Source: Jatrophihabitans sp. (GTDB taxonomy: Bacteria > Actinomycetota > Actinomycetes > Mycobacteriales > Jatrophihabitantaceae). From it: 5,026 nt of DNA. A program made the position numbers and the translations under genes. The DNA is taken from assembly GCA_025966255.1 (NCBI GenBank), contig JAOPVG010000016.1:1-5026 (forward strand), read 5' to 3'. Below, one piece after another: positions 1 to 5,026 of this stretch (position 1 is the stretch's first letter; every line of letters begins with the position of its first letter). Below the pieces are notes generated by a model, which worked only from the letters and a program-made list of their open reading frames with translations, made no database searches and had not been told where the DNA came from.

Positions 1-721
1 GGGTGGCGGCGGTGGACATCATCTTGATCCGCTCGCGCGGGGTGAACTGCCCGTCCACGACGCGGATGTACGTGATCACGCCGCGGTAGATGTCGTAGAC
101 CGAGTCGAAGATCATCGCCCGGCCCGGCGCGTCCGGCTCGCCGACGGGGGCGGGGACGTCGCGACAGATGACGTCCAGCAGGGCCTCGACGCCCTCGCCG
201 GTCTTGGCGCTGACGCGCAGGACGTCGTCGGGGTCGCAGCCGATGATGTGCGCGAGCTCGGCCGCGTACAGGTCGGGCTGGGCGGCGGGCAGGTCGATCT
301 TGTTGAGGACGGGGATGATCTGCAGGTCGTTCTCGATTGCCAGGTAGAGGTTCGCGAGCGTCTGCGCCTCGATCCCCTGCGCGGCGTCGACGAGCAGCAC
401 CGCGCCCTCGCAGGCCGCCAGGCTGCGGCTGACCTCGTAGGTGAAATCGACGTGGCCCGGGGTGTCGATCATGTGCAGGACATGCTCGACGCCGGTCTCG
501 CGGCTCGTCCACGGCATCCGGACGTTCTGCGCCTTGATCGTGATACCGCGCTCGCGCTCGATGTCCATCCGGTCGAGGTACTGCGCCCGCATCTGCCGAC
601 CGTCGACAACACCGGTCGCCTGCAGCATGCGGTCGGCCAGCGTCGACTTGCCGTGGTCGATGTGCGCGATGATGCAGAAGTTGCGGATCCGCGCCGGATC
701 CGTCCGGCCGGCGGATGTCAC
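1..721 (-). CDS. lepA: Elongation factor 4 (LepA/EF4), N-terminal part, cut by the left window edge
   Basis: LepA is a ribosome-bound translational GTPase related to EF-G, linked to back-translocation and to 30S subunit biogenesis; it acts in the cytoplasm and at the membrane. From the GTG at 721, 240 residues are visible out of about 600 usual for the family. The G domain is complete: P-loop AHIDHGKST (residues 19-27), switch I with RGITIKAQ (58-65), DTPGHVDF (86-93), NKID (140-143) and SAK (171-173). The start of domain II ([10 protein letters not shown], from about 212) is also present. All catalytic residues seen are normal, including the EF4-type His after DTPG. The start is uncertain: GTG 721 has only a weak upstream purine stretch, and an in-frame GTG at 760 would add 13 residues; many actinobacterial LepA proteins carry N-terminal extensions. 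It is divergent from the PRPP synthetase gene. The identification is very secure; only the start and the missing C-terminus are open. Confidence 0.96.
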   Translation of the reverse strand, partial: MTSAGRTDPARIRNFCIIAHIDHGKSTLADRMLQATGVVDGRQMRAQYLDRMDIERERGITIKAQNVRMPWTSRETGVEHVLHMIDTPGHVDFTYEVSRSLAACEGAVLLVDAAQGIEAQTLANLYLAIENDLQIIPVLNKIDLPAAQPDLYAAELAHIIGCDPDDVLRVSAKTGEGVEALLDVICRDVPAPVGEPDAPGRAMIFDSVYDIYRGVITYIRVVDGQFTPRERIKMMSTAAT

Positions 722-816
722 CCGTCCATTTTCGCACGTGGTTGGGGACCGCCCGTCCACGGCGAGTCGTCCGCCCCTCGACGCGCTCGGACGCCGCGAC
801 GGGCGGACAAGTCGCG

Positions 817-829
817 CCACTCGAAGTGG
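817..829. repeat. Short inverted repeat upstream of the prs-like gene
   Basis: CCACT-CGA-AGTGG is a perfect 5-bp inverted repeat around a 3-bp centre. It ends 9 bp before the candidate -10 box of the downstream gene, so it lies where a -35 element or an operator would be. The repeat is seen directly; an operator role is inference only, since 5-bp arms arise often by chance in GC-rich DNA. Confidence 0.25.
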
Positions 830-838
830 GCGGCGGGA

Positions 839-850
839 TAGCCTGCACCA
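839..850 (+). promoter_or_regulatory. Candidate -10 box for a leaderless prs-like transcript
   Basis: TAGCCT (839-844) fits the actinobacterial TANNNT -10 consensus. It is followed by exactly six bases and then the ATG at 851. This spacing would place the transcription start on the A of the start codon, which is the arrangement of leaderless mRNAs common in Mycobacteriales. It agrees with the lack of a Shine-Dalgarno sequence at normal distance before the ATG. No good -35 box is visible at 16-18 bp upstream, which is not unusual for these organisms. The motif is seen; the start site is inferred. Confidence 0.5.
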
Positions 851-1834
851 ATGCGCGAGATCGTGGTGCTCTCCGGGAGCGCCCACCGCCCGCTCGCACT
901 CAGCATTTGTGAGGCCCTCGGCGTCCCGCTCTCCCCCGTCGAGATCCGGCGATTCAGCAACGACTGCCTCTACGTCCAACTGCAGGAGAACTGCCGCCAG
1001 CGCGACGTCTACGTCGTGCAACCACTCGTGCCGCCGACGCAGGAGCACCTCATGGAGCTACTGCTGATGCTCGACGCGGCGCGGGGCGCATCCGCCTCGC
1101 AGGTCACAGCGGTGATCCCGCACTACGCGTACGCGCGCTCGGACAAGAAGGACGCCTCGCGCATCTCGATCGCCGGGCGCCTCGTGGCGGACATGCTGAC
1201 CACCGCCGGGGCGGATCGGGTGCTCACCATGACGCTGCACGCCCCGCAGGTGCACGGCTTCTTCTCCGTGCCGGTCGATCACCTGACCGCGATCGGCGAG
1301 CTGGCCGACCACTTCCGGGGCCGCGACCTGGACAACACGGTCGTCGTGTCCCCCGACCTGGGCAACGCCAAGACCGCCACTCAGTTCTCGCGACTGCTCG
1401 GCCTGCCCGTCGCGGCCGGATCGAAGCAGCGCCTGGACGACGACCACGTCGTCATCGACGCGATCGTCGGCGACGTCCGGGGCAAGCGGGCGATCGTGCT
1501 GGACGACGAGATCGCGACCGGCGGCTCGATCATCGAACTGCTCGACCGACTGGCCGAACAGGACTGCCCCGACGCCGCCATCGCCTGCACGCACGGACTC
1601 TTCGCCGGCAAGGCGGTGCAGCGCCTACGCGAACACCCGCTGGTGAGTGAGGTCGTCACCACCGACACGGTGCCGCCGCCTTCGGAGGAATGGCCGCAGC
1701 TCACGGTGCGGTCTGTCGCTCCGCTGTTCGCCGAGGCCATCTCGCGGATCCACGGCGGCGAATCGATCAGCAGCCTCTTCGACGGCGTCGACCCGACCCA
1801 CGGGCCGCCCCAACCCCAGCTCCCGTTCGGCTGA
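851..1834 (+). CDS. Ribose-phosphate pyrophosphokinase (PRPP synthetase) family protein, divergent paralogue
   Basis: The family transfers pyrophosphate from ATP to ribose 5-phosphate to make PRPP for purine, pyrimidine, histidine, tryptophan and NAD synthesis, and in actinobacteria for decaprenyl-phosphoribose. At 327 residues it is slightly longer than the usual 310-320, with a Pro/Gln-rich tail (about 311-327). Seen in order: GSAH (9-12), RFSND (34-38), YARSDKKD (94-101), [11 protein letters not shown] (128-138), SPD (167-169), the flexible catalytic loop K192-Q-R194, the phosphoribosyl loop DDEIATGGS (218-226), THGLF (247-251) and GESISSLF (303-310). R96, K99, K100, H130, D169, K192, R194 and both loop aspartates are kept. 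Canonical class I residues are replaced at S97 (usually Gln), T128 (usually Asp of DLHA) and A222 (usually Asp of DTAGT). It is probably a second copy beside a canonical prs elsewhere, so I give no symbol. The family is secure; activity is likely but unproven. Confidence 0.9.
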   Translation: MREIVVLSGSAHRPLALSICEALGVPLSPVEIRRFSNDCLYVQLQENCRQRDVYVVQPLVPPTQEHLMELLLMLDAARGASASQVTAVIPHYAYARSDKKDASRISIAGRLVADMLTTAGADRVLTMTLHAPQVHGFFSVPVDHLTAIGELADHFRGRDLDNTVVVSPDLGNAKTATQFSRLLGLPVAAGSKQRLDDDHVVIDAIVGDVRGKRAIVLDDEIATGGSIIELLDRLAEQDCPDAAIACTHGLFAGKAVQRLREHPLVSEVVTTDTVPPPSEEWPQLTVRSVAPLFAEAISRIHGGESISSLFDGVDPTHGPPQPQLPFG

Positions 1835-1847
1835 TCGGGCGCCGATC
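1833..1847. repeat. Small inverted repeat at the stop codon of the prs-like gene
   Basis: GATCGG-GCG-CCGATC is a perfect 6-bp inverted repeat that overlaps the TGA stop at 1832-1834. As RNA it could form a short GC-rich hairpin. There is no U tract after it and the loop is tight, so it is at most a weak terminator. Read-through into the next gene, 84 bp downstream on the same strand, stays possible. Confidence 0.3.
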
Positions 1848-1906
1848 CGGGGCCGGTCGGACGCGCCGGGTACGCCCGCGATTCGGGCCCACGTCGGCGA
1901 TCCGGC

Positions 1907-1910
1907 AGGA
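1907..1910 (+). promoter_or_regulatory. Ribosome binding site that decides the start at 1919
   Basis: AGGA at 1907-1910 lies 8 nt before the ATG at 1919. It overlaps the in-frame ATG at 1910, which therefore cannot be the start served by this site. This makes 1919 the better start of the small downstream gene. Confidence 0.65.
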
Positions 1911-1918
1911 TGAGCGGC

Positions 1919-2293
1919 ATGACCGACCCCCGCGCCGCTGTCGAATACCGCGTCCCCGCCAACGATCTACGAAAGGGCGACCTCGTCAACACCACGCCCG
2001 GTGAGGATGACTGGCAGGAGGTCGTCGGCGTGTATCGCAAAGCCGACGACGCGAAGAGCACCGAGATCCGCACGCTCGTCTCAACGCTCGGCGGCCGCTA
2101 CGTCGTCGTGCAGCTGACCGATCTCGCGCCCGTGGACGGCGGCATCTTCTTCGACGAGGGTGCAGCGATGATCTACGGCGACGACGAGGGTGAGGACCAG
2201 GCCGTCGCCGATGTCATCAGCGGCTCCGACGGCGTGCGGACCTACCTGTACACGAAGTTCGAGCTTGTCACCGTCCGAGCCAAGAGCACCTGA
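1919..2293 (+). CDS. Small acidic cytoplasmic protein of unknown function
   Basis: I do not recognise this 124-residue protein as a named family. It is acidic (23 Asp/Glu against 13 Lys/Arg), has no cysteine, no signal peptide and no membrane segment. The pattern suggests a mainly beta fold: short strands around LRKGDLVNT (17-25), WQEVVGVYR (32-40), GRYVVVQLTDL (59-69), GGIFFDEG (74-81) and a closing strand YLYTKFELVTVR (109-120). The start of the conserved-looking part, DLRKGDLV, resembles the DLxxGDxV turn found in several small beta-barrel and Hint-like folds, but no catalytic Cys or His pattern supports an intein-type function. The start at 1919 is chosen for its AGGA; an ATG at 1910 would add three residues. 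It follows the prs-like gene by 84 bp and may be co-transcribed with it. Codon use matches its neighbours, with strong G/C at third positions, so it is very probably a real gene. Confidence 0.8.
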   Translation: MTDPRAAVEYRVPANDLRKGDLVNTTPGEDDWQEVVGVYRKADDAKSTEIRTLVSTLGGRYVVVQLTDLAPVDGGIFFDEGAAMIYGDDEGEDQAVADVISGSDGVRTYLYTKFELVTVRAKST

Positions 2294-2318
2294 GGCCCCC
2301 CTGTGGAGGCGTCGAATT

Positions 2319-2347
2319 TTGGGGCGCCCGGGTGGCGCTGGTAGTCT
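2319..2347 (+). promoter_or_regulatory. Probable housekeeping-sigma promoter of rpsT
   Basis: TTGGGG (2319-2324, matching the TTG of a -35 box) is followed by a 17-bp spacer and TAGTCT (2342-2347), a good TANNNT -10 box. Transcription would begin at about 2352-2354, leaving a leader of about 87 nt before rpsT. Motif and spacing are seen; activity is inferred. It lies directly after the preceding gene, so rpsT is probably transcribed on its own. Confidence 0.6.
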
Positions 2348-2360
2348 GGCGAGGTTGTCT

Positions 2361-2408
2361 GCTCGCCGGCGCGCCGGCACTTCGCGGACTACCGATCGTC
2401 CAGCGAGC
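2361..2408 (+). promoter_or_regulatory. Structured rpsT leader, candidate regulatory region
   Basis: The untranslated leader holds a perfect 14-bp palindrome at 2365-2378 that folds as GCCGG-CGCG-CCGGC (5-bp stem, 4-nt loop). A second pairing, GCTCGC (2361-2366) with GCGAGC (2403-2408), overlaps its left arm, so the two folds exclude each other at 2365-2366. A leader of this length with competing structures ahead of a ribosomal protein gene suggests feedback control. S20 represses its own translation in E. coli, but no such element is known to me for actinobacteria, so function here is inference. Confidence 0.35.
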
Positions 2409-2431
2409 GACCACCACCAACACAGAACGTC

Positions 2432-2436
2432 GAGGA
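2432..2436 (+). promoter_or_regulatory. rpsT ribosome binding site
   Basis: GAGGA sits 4 nt before the GTG at 2441. The spacing is a little short but the match to the anti-Shine-Dalgarno sequence is good. It fixes the GTG start, which also gives the canonical S20 N-terminus. Confidence 0.7.
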
Positions 2437-2440
2437 TTTC

Positions 2441-2701
2441 GTGGCAAACATCAAGTCCCAGATCAAGCGCATCCGTACGAACGAGATCGCGCGTCTACGC
2501 AACAAGAGCGTGAAGTCGGCCCTGAAGACGTCGATCCGCCAGTTCCGCGAGGCCGCCGACTCGGGCAACCGGGAGCAGGCTCTCACCGCGCTGCAGACCG
2601 CGTCCCGCCAGCTGGACAAGGCCGCCAGCAAGGGCATCATCCACGCCAACCAGGCCGCCAACAAGAAGTCGGCCATGGCGTTTCGGGCAAACTCGCTATA
2701 A
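2441..2701 (+). CDS. rpsT: 30S ribosomal protein S20
   Basis: S20 binds the 5' domain of 16S rRNA and helix 44 early in small-subunit assembly. The 86-residue product has the full length of the family. It begins with [15 protein letters not shown] (1-15), continues with [13 protein letters not shown] (21-33) and ends with the signature region [13 protein letters not shown] (58-70) and NKKSAM (74-79); Lys and Arg are abundant, as expected for a three-helix RNA binder. The start is GTG, decoded as Met, with GAGGA upstream. Non-ATG starts are also known for rpsT in other bacteria (UUG in E. coli), where they take part in autoregulation. It has its own promoter and leader, ends in TAA 16 nt before a strong hairpin, and is convergent with holA, the arrangement seen in mycobacteria. 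Nothing is truncated. Confidence 0.98.
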   Translation: MANIKSQIKRIRTNEIARLRNKSVKSALKTSIRQFREAADSGNREQALTALQTASRQLDKAASKGIIHANQAANKKSAMAFRANSL

Positions 2702-2717
2702 GTTTTCGCACCACTAG

Positions 2718-2752
2718 TTGAGCCGGGCAACCCCTCGGGGTGCCCGGCTCAA
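2718..2752. terminator. Hairpin terminator between convergent rpsT and holA, probably bidirectional
   Basis: TTGAGCCGGGCA (2718-2729) and TGCCCGGCTCAA (2741-2752) form a perfect 12-bp stem. The 11-nt middle part can extend it with CCC-CTCG-GGG after one bulged A. The structure starts 16 nt after the rpsT stop. Neither strand has a long U tract (AATTGC on one side, AACTAG on the other), which is common for actinobacterial terminators. Its symmetry lets it serve both converging genes; on the minus strand it lies 47 nt past the holA stop. Confidence 0.85.
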
Positions 2753-2791
2753 TTGCGTCCGGGCCGGCGGGAAGGCAGTGCCTCCCGGGCC

Positions 2792-2811
2792 GGATCCGCT
2801 CAGCGGGATCC
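2792..2811. repeat. Imperfect inverted repeat overlapping the holA stop codon
   Basis: GGATCCGCT and AGCGGGATCC flank a single central C and pair apart from one extra G, giving a compact GC-rich hairpin (in practice about 8 bp, one bulge and a 3-nt loop) that covers the holA stop at 2800-2802. It could add to termination or mRNA 3'-end stability for holA, but the main terminator candidate is the larger hairpin downstream of it. The role is inferred. Confidence 0.3.
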
Positions 2812-3792
2812 GCGCGCCGTCCCGATCCGGCGGACCGCCTGTTCCAGCGCGAAGGCGGGATCGACCGCGGCGCCCTTGACGTCGGCGTTCAGGGTCGCCA
2901 CCACACCGAGGGCCTGACGCAGCCCGAGCTCACTCCACCCGCGGCCCTGGCTGCCGGCGCGCTTGACCTTCCACGGCGGCATGCCCAGGCGCTTCGCCAA
3001 CTCGTACTCGCTGCCCCGTCCGGCTGACCAGACCCGCGCCACCGACCGGACGCCGTCGGCCAGCGCGTCGGCGATCACGACATGCGGCACGCCCACCGAG
3101 AGAGCGAACCGCAGCGCCTCCAGCGCCGGACCGCTGCGGCCTACCACGGCGAGATCGGACACCGCGAAGCCGGTGACCTCGGCCCGGCCCTTGTGGAACG
3201 CGCGGACCATGTCGATGTTCACGTCGCCACCGGAGTCGCTGACGAGCTGGGCCGCCACGCCGGCGAGCTCGCGGAGGTCGCTGCCGACGGCGTCCATCAA
3301 TACCGCGAGCGCGTCACCACTGATCCTCCCGCCGTTGCTCCGGACCTCGGCTCGGACGAAGTCGGCGCGCTCATCGGGCCGGGTCAGCTTCGTGCACCCG
3401 ATCTCGAGCGCCTTGGCCCTCCGGGCGAGTTCGAGCACGGCCTTGCCCTTCGCCGCGCCGGCATGCTGCACCACCACGACCGTGCCGTCGACGGGCGACT
3501 CGAGATAGGGGCCGAGCACCGTCGTGGCGGCCGTTCGAACGTCCTGGGCCGCTCGGATCACCATCACCCGGGCATCGCCGAACAAGGACGGCCCGAGCAG
3601 TTCGTGCAGCTCGGGGCCCTCGAGCGCCGCGCCCGTCCGCTCGGTCTCGACGACGCCGGGATCGGCGCGGCGAGCGGCGGCGGAGACCGCGCTGATCGCC
3701 CGATCGACCAGCAGATCCTCGTCGCCGACAAGCAGGACGACCCCAGGTAGCGGGGTTGGCAGGTCGTCGACGTTGACCGGACGCGCTGGCAT
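2800..3792 (-). CDS. holA: DNA polymerase III subunit delta
   Basis: HolA is the delta subunit of the clamp loader; it opens the beta sliding clamp for loading onto primed DNA. The 330-residue length is normal. The N-terminal AAA+-like domain starts with the family motif LLVGDEDLLVDRA (20-32), a degenerate nucleotide-binding region, since delta does not hydrolyse ATP. FGDARVMVIR (71-80) and the strand TVVVVQH (104-110) follow. The middle part has DLRELAGVAAQL (172-183), and HKGRAEVTGFAVSDLAVVG (200-218) begins the C-terminal collar domain, as in actinobacterial HolA. The ATG at 3792 is supported by GAGGA 7 nt upstream. It lies in an operon behind comEC, whose frame overlaps its first 229 nt, and is convergent with rpsT. 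No key motif is missing. Confidence 0.95.
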   Translation of the reverse strand: MPARPVNVDDLPTPLPGVVLLVGDEDLLVDRAISAVSAAARRADPGVVETERTGAALEGPELHELLGPSLFGDARVMVIRAAQDVRTAATTVLGPYLESPVDGTVVVVQHAGAAKGKAVLELARRAKALEIGCTKLTRPDERADFVRAEVRSNGGRISGDALAVLMDAVGSDLRELAGVAAQLVSDSGGDVNIDMVRAFHKGRAEVTGFAVSDLAVVGRSGPALEALRFALSVGVPHVVIADALADGVRSVARVWSAGRGSEYELAKRLGMPPWKVKRAGSQGRGWSELGLRQALGVVATLNADVKGAAVDPAFALEQAVRRIGTARGSR

Positions 3793-5026
3793 GCCCTCAT
3801 CCTCGCATCGACCGCTGACGCGACCGCTGCGGTCTGCGGCTCGCGCATAGGTCCGCCCCGGGCCGCCGGGCGCGCAAGCCCCACGGAGGTCGCTGCGACG
3901 CCGTGCGCGACGGTGCTCAGCCGACCGCTCTGCTCGACGGCGGCGACATCGCCGTCGCGGTCCGTCCGCAGCAGCGGCACACCCAGGCGGGCCATCTCGG
4001 CGAGCAGCATCGGCGACGGATGACCGTAGTCGTTGTGCAGGCCGACGCTCACGATCGCGACCGAGGCGTGCACCGCCGCGAGGAACTCGGGGTCGGAATA
4101 GGCGGAGCCGTGGTGCGGCACCTTCAGCACGTCCGCCCGCACATCGGCACCTGAGTCGAGCAGGGCCTGCTGCGCATCGACCTCGGCGTCTCCGGGGAGG
4201 AGTATCCGCACCCCGCCGACCACGGCCCGCAGCACCAACGAGGAATTGTTCGGGTCGGAGCGGGTGCCGCGGTAGGCCGACCGCGGCCCGAGCACGTCGA
4301 GGTGCACCGCCCCCACGTCGAGATGGGTGCCGACGGCCGGGGTACGGATCACCAGGCCTTGACCAGCCGCAACCCGATCGACGATCAACAGACCGGAGCC
4401 GGGCTCATCGAGCGGGCCGGCGAGGATCTGGCCGATCCGCCGCCCCCGGGCGACGCCCGACATTCCACCGACGTGATCAAGATGCAGGTGGGTGATCACG
4501 AGCAGCGGGATCGTCGTGATCCCGAGGTCGCGCAGGCAGCGGTCGATGAGCACCGGGTCTGGGCCGGTGTCGATCGCGACGGCGGCGTGTGAGCCGGCGT
4601 TCAGCAGCAGCGCATCCCCTTGGCCGACGTCGCAGGCCGTGAACACCCAGCCGGACGGCGGCCAGCCCAACGTGACGGCACGGACCGGGATCAGGATGGC
4701 GAGCGCGGTCGAGGCAGCGGCGCCGAGCACGAGCCGGGGCCGAGCTCGAAGCGCCGCGACGCAGACCACGGCCAGGAGCACGAGCAGCGCGAGGCCGCCC
4801 GCGGTCCCGGCCGGCCACGGCACGGTCGCGCCGTGCAGCCCACCGAAGAAGTCAGCCACCAGCACAAGCCATCGGCACGGCCACCCGGCGATCCAGGCGA
4901 GAGCAGCGCCGCCCGCCAGCCACAGCGGGGCCACCACTGCCGCGGTGAAGCCGACGATCGTCGTCACCGCCACGACCGGCTCGGCCAGGACGTTCGCCGC
5001 AATCGCGACCAGGCTGACCCGGCCAG
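3564..5026 (-). CDS. comEC: ComEC/Rec2 family DNA-uptake protein, C-terminal part, cut by the right window edge
   Basis: ComEC forms the inner-membrane channel for single-stranded DNA in natural transformation, with a metallo-beta-lactamase-like domain thought to degrade the non-transported strand. The frame is open from the right edge; 486 residues are visible. The first 120 or so hold the end of the channel region: AANVLAEPVV and hydrophobic segments at about 18-47, 75-92 and 97-118. The lactamase-like domain follows with DVGQGDA (132-138), the metal motif HLHLDH (179-184), NNSSLVL (259-265), LLPGDAE (275-281) and PHHGS (303-307), all intact. The last expected family sequence, TDRDGDVAAV (354-363), lies near 3940. 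After that the frame does not stop until 3564; residues from about 411 on are an out-of-frame reading of holA and look non-native. The biological end is therefore uncertain, perhaps near 3800. The first residues lie outside the window. Confidence 0.92.
   Translation of the reverse strand, partial: GRVSLVAIAANVLAEPVVAVTTIVGFTAAVVAPLWLAGGAALAWIAGWPCRWLVLVADFFGGLHGATVPWPAGTAGGLALLVLLAVVCVAALRARPRLVLGAAASTALAILIPVRAVTLGWPPSGWVFTACDVGQGDALLLNAGSHAAVAIDTGPDPVLIDRCLRDLGITTIPLLVITHLHLDHVGGMSGVARGRRIGQILAGPLDEPGSGLLIVDRVAAGQGLVIRTPAVGTHLDVGAVHLDVLGPRSAYRGTRSDPNNSSLVLRAVVGGVRILLPGDAEVDAQQALLDSGADVRADVLKVPHHGSAYSDPEFLAAVHASVAIVSVGLHNDYGHPSPMLLAEMARLGVPLLRTDRDGDVAAVEQSGRLSTVAHGVAATSVGLARPAARGGPMREPQTAAVASAVDARMRACQRVRSTSTTCQPRYLGSSCLSATRICWSIGRSARSPPPLAAPIPASSRPSGRARRSRAPSCTNCSGRPCSAMPG
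3800..3804 (-). promoter_or_regulatory. holA ribosome binding site
   Basis: On the minus strand GAGGA ends 7 nt before the ATG at 3792, an ideal spacing. It fixes the holA start, and it lies inside the extended comEC frame, so the two genes may be translationally coupled. Confidence 0.7.

Noticed and set aside
683..692. Palindrome GCGGATCCGC near the lepA start, with a second GGATCC close by
   Set aside because: It encodes the conserved ARIRN segment of LepA and is explained by coding constraint; no sign of a binding site.
248..1067. Long plus-strand open frames opposite and across the start of lepA and the prs-like gene (248-841, 441-1067)
   Set aside because: They are shadows of the lepA coding strand and of the prs-like gene. 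Their translations are Arg/Asp/Val- or Ser/Arg-rich with no family features, as expected for GC-rich DNA.
1058..2073. Minus-strand open frames opposite the prs-like gene (1058-1594, 1381-2073)
   Set aside because: They have low-complexity Arg/Val/Asp or Ser-rich translations, no ribosome binding site of note, and lie opposite a gene with clear conserved motifs.
1919..2293. Intein or Hint-domain identity for the small protein, based on the DLRKGDLV turn
   Set aside because: There is no nucleophilic Cys/Ser at the start, no TxxH block and no C-terminal His-Asn, and the protein has no cysteine at all.
2297..2320. Possible terminator after the unknown small gene (weak GCC/GGC stem followed by TTTT at 2317-2320)
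   Set aside because: The stem has a mismatch and only five pairs, and the T run is separated from it and fits better as part of the rpsT promoter.
2963..3850. Plus-strand open frames opposite holA (2963-3508, 3082-3750, 3524-3850)
   Set aside because: They are antisense shadows of holA; no recognisable domain and composition is dictated by holA codon bias.
4302..4818. Short frames overlapping comEC (4302-4592 plus, 4477-4818 minus)
   Set aside because: They overlap the conserved lactamase-like domain of ComEC in other frames and have Arg/Ala/Pro-rich or His/Asp-rich translations typical of shadows.

Overview
The window is about two-thirds or more G+C, uses GTG starts freely and carries long spurious open frames opposite real genes. 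The protein sequences and the neighbourhood (comEC and holA convergent with rpsT, with lepA nearby) point to an actinomycete of the order Mycobacteriales (Gordonia-, Nocardia- or Dietzia-like). The genus is an inference from protein resemblance and cannot be proven here.

Layout from left to right. (1) Minus strand, 1 to about 721: the N-terminal 240 residues of LepA/EF4, a ribosome-associated GTPase, cut by the left edge. (2) A divergent gap of 129 bp with a leaderless-type promoter facing right. (3) Plus strand, 851-1834: a ribose-phosphate pyrophosphokinase (PRPP synthetase) paralogue with several altered active-site residues. (4) Plus strand, 1919-2293: a 124-residue acidic protein of unknown function. 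(5) Plus strand, about 2319-2701: a promoter, a structured leader of about 87 nt and rpsT (ribosomal protein S20). (6) A strong symmetric hairpin at 2718-2752, between the convergent rpsT and holA. (7) Minus strand, 2800-3792: holA, the DNA polymerase III delta subunit (clamp loader). (8) Minus strand, from the right edge: the C-terminal part of comEC, with the end of its membrane channel region and a complete metallo-beta-lactamase-like domain.

The genes are mostly housekeeping: translation (LepA, S20), the nucleotide precursor PRPP, replication (HolA) and DNA uptake (ComEC). comEC and holA form a minus-strand operon. The comEC frame does not stop before holA; it runs 229 nt into it out of frame, which suggests either an unusually long overlap or a late frameshift. 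No mobile element, CRISPR array, tRNA or rRNA was seen. No gene-free stretch exceeds 150 bp. I see no convincing new multi-gene system. The points most worth a second look are the divergent PRPP synthetase and its unknown neighbour, the comEC end, and the rpsT leader.
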